A DNA stretch of 8,904 nucleotides from CAYLUN01 sp964386865. GTDB taxonomy: Bacteria > Verrucomicrobiota > Kiritimatiellia > RFP12 > UBA1067. Both the position numbers and the translations under genes were made by a program. Shown here piece after piece: positions 5,282-8,904 of this stretch (its first letter is position 1; each line of letters begins with the position of its first letter). Under the pieces are notes generated by a model. It searched no databases, was not told the DNA's origin, and saw nothing but the letters and a program-made list of their open reading frames with translations. The stretch covers positions 1-8,904 of the forward strand of contig CAYLUN010000158.1 of the NCBI GenBank assembly GCA_964386865.1, given 5' to 3'.

Positions 5282-6931
5282 TCACGCACTTCTCCCCTTG
5301 CTCCATCCTTGCCGCGCGGCGATCCGGTCGATCGCCTTCCCGGCCTCCTCGCGCCTCATCGGCGCGTCAAAGCCGTTCCGCTTCAGCACCTTCGTCTGGC
5401 CGAAGCTGGCCAGCCCGGAATCCCACCGTCTGAATATTTCGCTCAGCAGTTGCTTGGCCTGCCCGTAGGGCATGCTGTCAGGATCGACACCCTGCCTCAT
5501 CAGCAGCTCGCGCTGTTTGGCCGACAGCGCCTTCCCCTTGTCCCAGCCGCGTTCCTGCGCCGGCGAAATGTCGAACACGTCGAACGGGCTGACCCGCGTC
5601 ACGCTGTATTTCGCCTTGGCCGTCAGCGCGGCCCGCCTCGCGGCCTCGCGGCGCTTCGCCTCGTCGATCTCGCGCTGCGCCCTCGCGATTTCTTCCGACA
5701 TGTCGACCGGCCGCCCCGCCTCACGCGCCCGCTTGGCAGCCAGGTCGACAGCCTCTTCCGACACATTGCCGCCCAGGATGTCCGCCGTGCAAACAAGTTT
5801 GTGGCGTCCGGAGTTCCCCACGAAATCCACGATCAAGCAGCCCGGCTTGCGGCTCGCGGCGATCATGGCCCGCCGCGCCGCGTCATCCGCCGCGCCGTTG
5901 AGCGCGCCCGCGATATCCTCGGATGGACGCGTGCCCCGGCCCGCCATCTGCGCGTACAGCGACCGGCTCTTGGTCGGCCGCGCCATCACCACCACCTCAA
6001 CGCCCGCGTCGTCGAAGCCCTCGGTCAGCACGCCGACGTTGCAGACGAACTGCAGAGCGCCGCCGGCGAAATCGCCGAGCGTCTTGCGGCGCGAGTCCCT
6101 GTCGGTCTTGCCGCACAGCCAGCCCGCGCACCCCGGGCGGTGCCGGTTGAGGATCTCCGCCAGCCGCTCGGCCTGGTCCACCGACGCCGCGAACACCAGC
6201 GTCCTGCGACCGCCCGCGATTTTGAACGCCGGGTCGGCGATGCCGTGCAGGTTCGCCTCGTACTCCATCACCTGCGCCAGGTCGGCTCCGTTCAGGTCGC
6301 CGGCCGTCGTGCCGCAGCCGGAGAAATCCAGCCCCTCCACATGCACCATCTGCTGTTCCACGGGCACAAGCCACCCGGCGGCGATGGCGTCCGGCAACCC
6401 GTAGTCGAACGCCACCGTCCCGAACACCTGCCCGAGCGCCTCCTCGTCCGCCCTGTCCGGCGTGGCCGTCACGCCGAGCACGCGCATAGCCGGGTTGCGC
6501 ATGTACCAGTCGATGCAGCGCCGGTACGTCGGGCTGGTAGCGTGGTGCGCCTCGTCGATGACCAGCAGGCCGAAATCATCAGGCGAGAACTTGGTCATCC
6601 GCCCGCCGCCGTCGCCGCCGGCGGTGTGCGTCTGCACGGTCGACACAACCACGCCGGGTGCCCCGCCCAGCCCGTCCATGTCGGCCCGGTACTCACCCAT
6701 CTCGACATGCGCGTCCAGCCCCGTCACGCGCCGGATCTTGTCCTGCGCCTGGAAGATCAGTTCCTCACGGTGGGCGAGCACCATCGTCCGGCACCCCGCC
6801 CGCCGGATGATCTCGGCGAACATCACCGTCTTGCCCGTGCCGGTCGGAAGAACGACCAGCGCTGACGGGTTCTCCTTCCACGATGAAAAAACCGCCTCGA
6901 CGGCAGCGCTCTGATAAGGCCTAAGTTTCAT
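5282..6931 (-). CDS. Superfamily 2 DEAH-box DNA helicase
   Basis: This 549-residue cytoplasmic ATPase would unwind or translocate on nucleic acid during phage replication or recombination. All core motifs are visible: LRPYQ (3-7), Walker A LPTGTGKT (28-35), DEAH (126-129), TAT of motif III (155-157), VLTEGFDD (motif V, 301-308) and QMAGRGTR (motif VI, 328-335). The layout is that of UvrB/HsdR/RAD25-like helicases common in phage genomes. Residues 395-435 are a highly charged helix. Residues 468-503 (SAKQRELLMRQGVD, then YGQAKQLL) look like the small KQ..LL..G module often found at the C-terminus of phage helicases and exonucleases. The ATG follows AGGCGGGGCGA, a weak ribosome site. The TOPRIM gene begins 38 bases after the stop, so the two are probably co-transcribed. 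No HsdS or HsdM gene is nearby, which argues against a restriction system. Confidence 0.93.
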   Translation of the reverse strand: MKLRPYQSAAVEAVFSSWKENPSALVVLPTGTGKTVMFAEIIRRAGCRTMVLAHREELIFQAQDKIRRVTGLDAHVEMGEYRADMDGLGGAPGVVVSTVQTHTAGGDGGGRMTKFSPDDFGLLVIDEAHHATSPTYRRCIDWYMRNPAMRVLGVTATPDRADEEALGQVFGTVAFDYGLPDAIAAGWLVPVEQQMVHVEGLDFSGCGTTAGDLNGADLAQVMEYEANLHGIADPAFKIAGGRRTLVFAASVDQAERLAEILNRHRPGCAGWLCGKTDRDSRRKTLGDFAGGALQFVCNVGVLTEGFDDAGVEVVVMARPTKSRSLYAQMAGRGTRPSEDIAGALNGAADDAARRAMIAASRKPGCLIVDFVGNSGRHKLVCTADILGGNVSEEAVDLAAKRAREAGRPVDMSEEIARAQREIDEAKRREAARRAALTAKAKYSVTRVSPFDVFDISPAQERGWDKGKALSAKQRELLMRQGVDPDSMPYGQAKQLLSEIFRRWDSGLASFGQTKVLKRNGFDAPMRREEAGKAIDRIAARQGWSKGRSA

Positions 6932-6975
6932 TCGCCCCGCCTGTTCGTTTTCCGCTCACAGGTATCTTCTCCTCT

Positions 6976-7060
6976 CACCTAACAGCCTACAGCCTATAGC
7001 CTACAGCCCTATCTCTCTCTCTCACCTAACAGCCTGACAGCCTAAACGCCTAACAGCCTG
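6976..7060. repeat. Short tandem repeat array, unit (A)CAGCCTA
   Basis: About nine degenerate units of 7-8 bp follow one another on the plus strand (ACAGCCTA, CAGCCTA, TAGCCTA, CAGCCCTA, ACAGCCTG, ACAGCCTA, AACGCCTA, ACAGCCTG), interrupted by a run of TC dinucleotides at 7012-7023. On the transcribed strand the unit reads TAGGCTGT. The array fills most of the 118-base gap before the helicase gene and runs into the 3' end of the ParB-like gene, supplying its TAG stop. No long hairpin is evident. It may be a slippage product or a binding-site array. Confidence 0.85.
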
Positions 7061-8105
7061 CCTTCCTGATGTTCTCCGGCACCACGTTGTCGTACCGGAA
7101 CTTGCCCAACAGCCCGCGCCCCTTGCACGTCTCGCAGCCGATCCCCTGGCACATCGGGCAAACGCACCACGGCTCCGCCGCCGCGATCTCCTTGTACGCC
7201 ATGTCCAGATGCGCCAGCGCCGACCCGAAATTGATCTCAGCCCACAGCGGGTCCTTGCCGTCCTGCGCGTCGCGCAGCGCCACCCGCACGCGGCTGACCA
7301 GCCCGGCCAGCTCGCGCGCCTCACCGCGCCGGTTCCAGATCTCCAGCAGATCGGGCGGTATCTCGCGCCCTCGGCCGTCAACCGGCCCGTTCGCCGGATT
7401 CCGCCTGACCGGCGGCGTTGTCCGCCTCACTGGCGGCAGCGACGGGCTCTCCGCATTCCCCGTTTGCAGCGGCGCTGCCCGCCCTGCGCCTGCCAAAGGG
7501 CTTGGTCGCTTCTCCGTTCTGTCCGTTTCCCCATCAGTCCCATCCGTCCCATTCCCCGCCCGCTCCGGCGGCACGCTTCTGCGCACCGGCGGCGGGGGTA
7601 GAACACGCGTCTTGCCGTCCGCTCCCTTGCGTTCCGCCGCGTCCCTCCAACTTGCAACCGTTGCAAGTTGAGTTCCGACAAAAGTGTGACTTACGCCTAC
7701 CAACTGCGCCACCGCGTTTGCAGCCGGAACCTCACCCAAACCCAACGCAATGCGGTGTTTATACGCCACCATGACCGAGTTGCGCTTATCCGCCACAGTC
7801 CGCCTCAATCCGTGCGCGGCGTTCGCAGTCAGCGCATAGGTCAGAGCCTCGGCGAACCCGCCCTCGCGCACCTCTGCCGCCACCTTCTTGCGCCCCTCCT
7901 GTCTTGCAACCGCCACGCGGTGGAAACCGTCGGCAAGCCTGTACTTCCCGTCCGCACCGAGGAACAGGATCACCGGCGGGAACACCGCACCGCGCTCGCG
8001 CTCCTCCTCCGCGTACTCGTGCACTGTATCCATATTCAGCGCCGCCCGCGTCTGAAGTCCTTCCGTGTCGATCTTCACCAATTCGATGTGCAGTACCTTC
8101 GCCAT
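7050..8105 (-). CDS. ParB-like N-terminal domain protein with DnaJ-like zinc motif
   Basis: The 351-residue product starts at the ATG with a good Shine-Dalgarno. Residues 1-95 match the ParB/sulfiredoxin-like fold seen in phage and plasmid proteins: QTRAAL, FPPVILF, LADGFHR (58-63) and the following NAAHGLRRT..DKR block (95-109), typical of this subfamily. Residues 128-151 (AVAQLVGVSHTFVG) form a probable helix-turn-helix. Residues 165-250 are a Pro/Arg-rich, probably disordered linker. Near the C-terminus, CVCPMC and CETCKGRG (Cys 314, 316, 319, 324, 327) resemble the CxxCxGxG repeats of the DnaJ zinc domain. The likely role is DNA binding, with nicking or partition-like activity during replication; which one cannot be told from sequence. 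The last two codons before the stop, and the stop itself, lie within a short tandem repeat array. Confidence 0.85.
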   Translation of the reverse strand: MAKVLHIELVKIDTEGLQTRAALNMDTVHEYAEEERERGAVFPPVILFLGADGKYRLADGFHRVAVARQEGRKKVAAEVREGGFAEALTYALTANAAHGLRRTVADKRNSVMVAYKHRIALGLGEVPAANAVAQLVGVSHTFVGTQLATVASWRDAAERKGADGKTRVLPPPPVRRSVPPERAGNGTDGTDGETDRTEKRPSPLAGAGRAAPLQTGNAESPSLPPVRRTTPPVRRNPANGPVDGRGREIPPDLLEIWNRRGEARELAGLVSRVRVALRDAQDGKDPLWAEINFGSALAHLDMAYKEIAAAEPWCVCPMCQGIGCETCKGRGLLGKFRYDNVVPENIRKAGC

Positions 8106-8110
8106 ATCCG

Positions 8111-8117
8111 TCTCCTT
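8111..8117 (-). promoter_or_regulatory. Ribosome binding site for the ParB-like gene
   Basis: The minus strand reads AAGGAGA, with the GGAG core six bases before the ATG at 8105. This decides the start against an in-frame TTG nine codons upstream at 8132, which would place this sequence inside the coding region. Confidence 0.75.
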
Positions 8118-8128
8118 TTTTCTCTCCT

Positions 8129-8263
8129 TCAACGTTGAGCGTTCTCATCTTCTTCGAGCGTCAGCCCCAGCCCCCAAAAGCGAAGCGCATGCGGGCAGGG
8201 CGGACTTTGATTTTTCGTATCCGAAAAAGCTCGTCCGCATCGCCCGCATGCCGGAGCGGTCAC
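8129..8263 (-). CDS. Possible small Cys-rich (zinc-ribbon-like) protein, 44 aa
   Basis: This short frame fills most of the gap between the SSB-like gene and the ParB-like gene. It starts at GTG and reads MTAPACGRCGRAFSD, then a CPH motif, then an acidic tail. C6, C9, C23 and H25 could form one zinc site, a layout common in tiny phage proteins. A GGAGG lies upstream but only two bases from the GTG, closer than usual. No other start fits this frame, which runs back to the stop codon of the preceding gene. The frame also contains a long nested palindrome, so the region may instead act as RNA or DNA structure. I do not recognise a family; the call rests on the Cys spacing and position. Confidence 0.42.
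   Translation of the reverse strand: MTAPACGRCGRAFSDTKNQSPPCPHALRFWGLGLTLEEDENAQR
8187..8251. repeat. Nested 65-bp palindrome (three collinear stems)
   Basis: The outer arms are a perfect 10-bp inverted repeat, GCATGCGGGC and GCCCGCATGC (8187-8196 with 8242-8251). After a 3x3 internal loop comes a 6-bp stem, GCGGAC with GTCCGC (8200-8205 with 8233-8238). A 7-bp stem, TTTTTCG with CGAAAAA (8211-8217 with 8222-8228), closes a TATC loop. That gives 23 pairs in one rod-like hairpin. It lies 80 bases upstream of the ParB-like start and inside the possible 44-aa frame. No T-run follows directly, so it is not a standard intrinsic terminator. It could be an operator, a structured leader RNA or a small insertion with inverted ends. 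Confidence 0.7.
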
Positions 8264-8278
8264 GGCCTCCAGATGTTT

Positions 8279-8904
8279 TCAGAACGGCGTCGGCTCTTCA
8301 TCGCCAGTGCCGGCCCCGTTCTGGCCTCCATTTCCAGCGAAGTGCGCCTCGACCGCCTCCGTGACCTTGGCCCACCCATCGGCTGTCATGTCCGCCTGGT
8401 CCATGCCAGTCGAATCCACGCAATCGAACCAGAGCGCCTCCAATTCGCTGCGCCCCATGCCCGCGCCCAGCTCGCTCAGCCGCGCCCACGCGGACGACTG
8501 CGTGGCCGCCGCCTTGCGTACCGGTGCCGCGGTCGCCACCTGCGGCGGCAGCGTCGGAGCCGTGTACCGCGTTGGCGGCAGCGCGCCGCCGGGCGACGCC
8601 TGACGCCGCGCCACCGGCTGCGGACCAGCCACGGCGCGGAATTTCGGCCCGTACTTCGCCAGCACCGACTTGCGGTCGGACGGGTCGTGCAGCCCGCCGC
8701 CCGACCCGCCGCCCGGCGGGTTGACCCACTTCACCTTCGGGAACAGCTTCGACGGATCGCTGAACCCCGGCTCGTTCTCCACCACCAGTTCGACTGCGAT
8801 GCCGGTCAGATCCGTGTCCATGAACCAGTACGGATCGCACCCGTCCCACCCCGACCACTTTTTCAGGTCCTCCACGCCGCGCGTGTTGATCGCGCCGTCC
8901 TTGG
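8279..8904 (-). CDS. Phage single-stranded-DNA-binding-like protein, 5' end outside window
   Basis: This frame is open to the window edge; 207 residues are visible and the true start lies beyond 8904. An internal GTG at 8875 is unlikely to be the start, because in-frame residues before it (AINTRG) continue a familiar pattern. The visible N-terminal part (GVEDLKKWSGWDG, DLTGIAVELVVENE, PKVKWVNPPGG) resembles the C-terminal half of phage proteins of a DUF669-like group found in replication and recombination modules; this is recognition by eye, not a search. About 80 residues of Pro/Ala/Gly-rich linker follow, then a short helical segment. The protein ends GDEEPTPF. Acidic tails ending in Pro-Phe are the partner-binding tip of bacterial SSB proteins, so I infer an SSB-like role, binding exposed single strands and recruiting replication proteins. 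It is the first visible gene of the replication run. Confidence is good that it is a real phage gene and moderate for the function. Confidence 0.75.
   Translation of the reverse strand, partial: KDGAINTRGVEDLKKWSGWDGCDPYWFMDTDLTGIAVELVVENEPGFSDPSKLFPKVKWVNPPGGGSGGGLHDPSDRKSVLAKYGPKFRAVAGPQPVARRQASPGGALPPTRYTAPTLPPQVATAAPVRKAAATQSSAWARLSELGAGMGRSELEALWFDCVDSTGMDQADMTADGWAKVTEAVEAHFAGNGGQNGAGTGDEEPTPF

Noticed and set aside
5309..6865. 518-codon plus-strand open frame opposite the helicase
   Set aside because: The helicase motifs are complete on the minus strand; the antisense product is Arg/His/Pro-rich, typical of GC-rich shadow frames.
5282..6931. Type I restriction HsdR
   Set aside because: No HsdM or HsdS neighbours, no N-terminal nuclease domain and a much shorter protein than HsdR; a phage helicase fits better.
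8103..8132. TTG start nine codons upstream for the ParB-like gene
   Set aside because: The Shine-Dalgarno sequence lies within these codons and points to the ATG at 8105.
7786..8148. 120-codon minus-strand frame starting at an ATG near the ParB-like start
   Set aside because: It is out of frame with the clear ParB-type motifs, has no good ribosome site, and gives a Gly/Arg-rich product.

Overview
The window looks like the DNA-replication module of a bacteriophage, prophage or related mobile element in a high-GC bacterium. All convincing genes lie on the minus strand, so transcription runs from high to low coordinates. Their starts carry Shine-Dalgarno-like sequences (GGAG or GGAGG) or translational coupling. 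The core genes are very GC-rich (86 G/C in 120 bases at 5881-6000), and I see no chromosomal housekeeping gene. I cannot name the host lineage from the sequence.

In transcription order, the right half encodes replication and recombination proteins. They are a partial single-stranded-DNA-binding-like protein with an acidic tail ending in Pro-Phe (entering from beyond 8904), a possible tiny Cys-rich protein, a ParB-like protein with a C-terminal DnaJ-like zinc motif, a superfamily 2 DEAH helicase, a TOPRIM primase-type protein, and a 126-residue phage replication protein of the winged-helix initiator type. The TOPRIM and initiator-like genes are almost contiguous.

Directly behind the initiator-like gene is a 320-base gap (3691-4011) with origin-like architecture. 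It holds a short hairpin, eleven repeats of GTCACGCTNNN in perfect 11-bp phase, a 40-base AT-rich tract (12 G/C in 40), and sixteen degenerate 7-9 bp repeats. It is the best candidate for a previously undescribed functional element here. Because another gap (6976-7060) has its own unrelated short tandem repeat, a general repeat-generating process is a serious alternative.

Left of the gap come a PD-(D/E)XK nuclease of the DUF1064 type, a Cys-rich protein with a sigma-70 region 4-like helix-turn-helix, and, joined to it by an ATGA overlap, a 598-residue protein with a helical-repeat N-terminus and a C-terminal nuclease-like domain. The last gene is much poorer in GC (59/120 at 2401-2520) and was probably acquired separately. 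It may be an accessory or defence-type gene.

Bases 1-807 contain no gene I can defend. They hold a chain of palindromes, several with loops of exactly 11 nt, a compact foldable element at 702-769, and a 191-codon stop-free minus-strand frame without an early start codon, which could be a gene remnant. No tRNA, rRNA, integrase, transposase, CRISPR array or attachment site was recognised.
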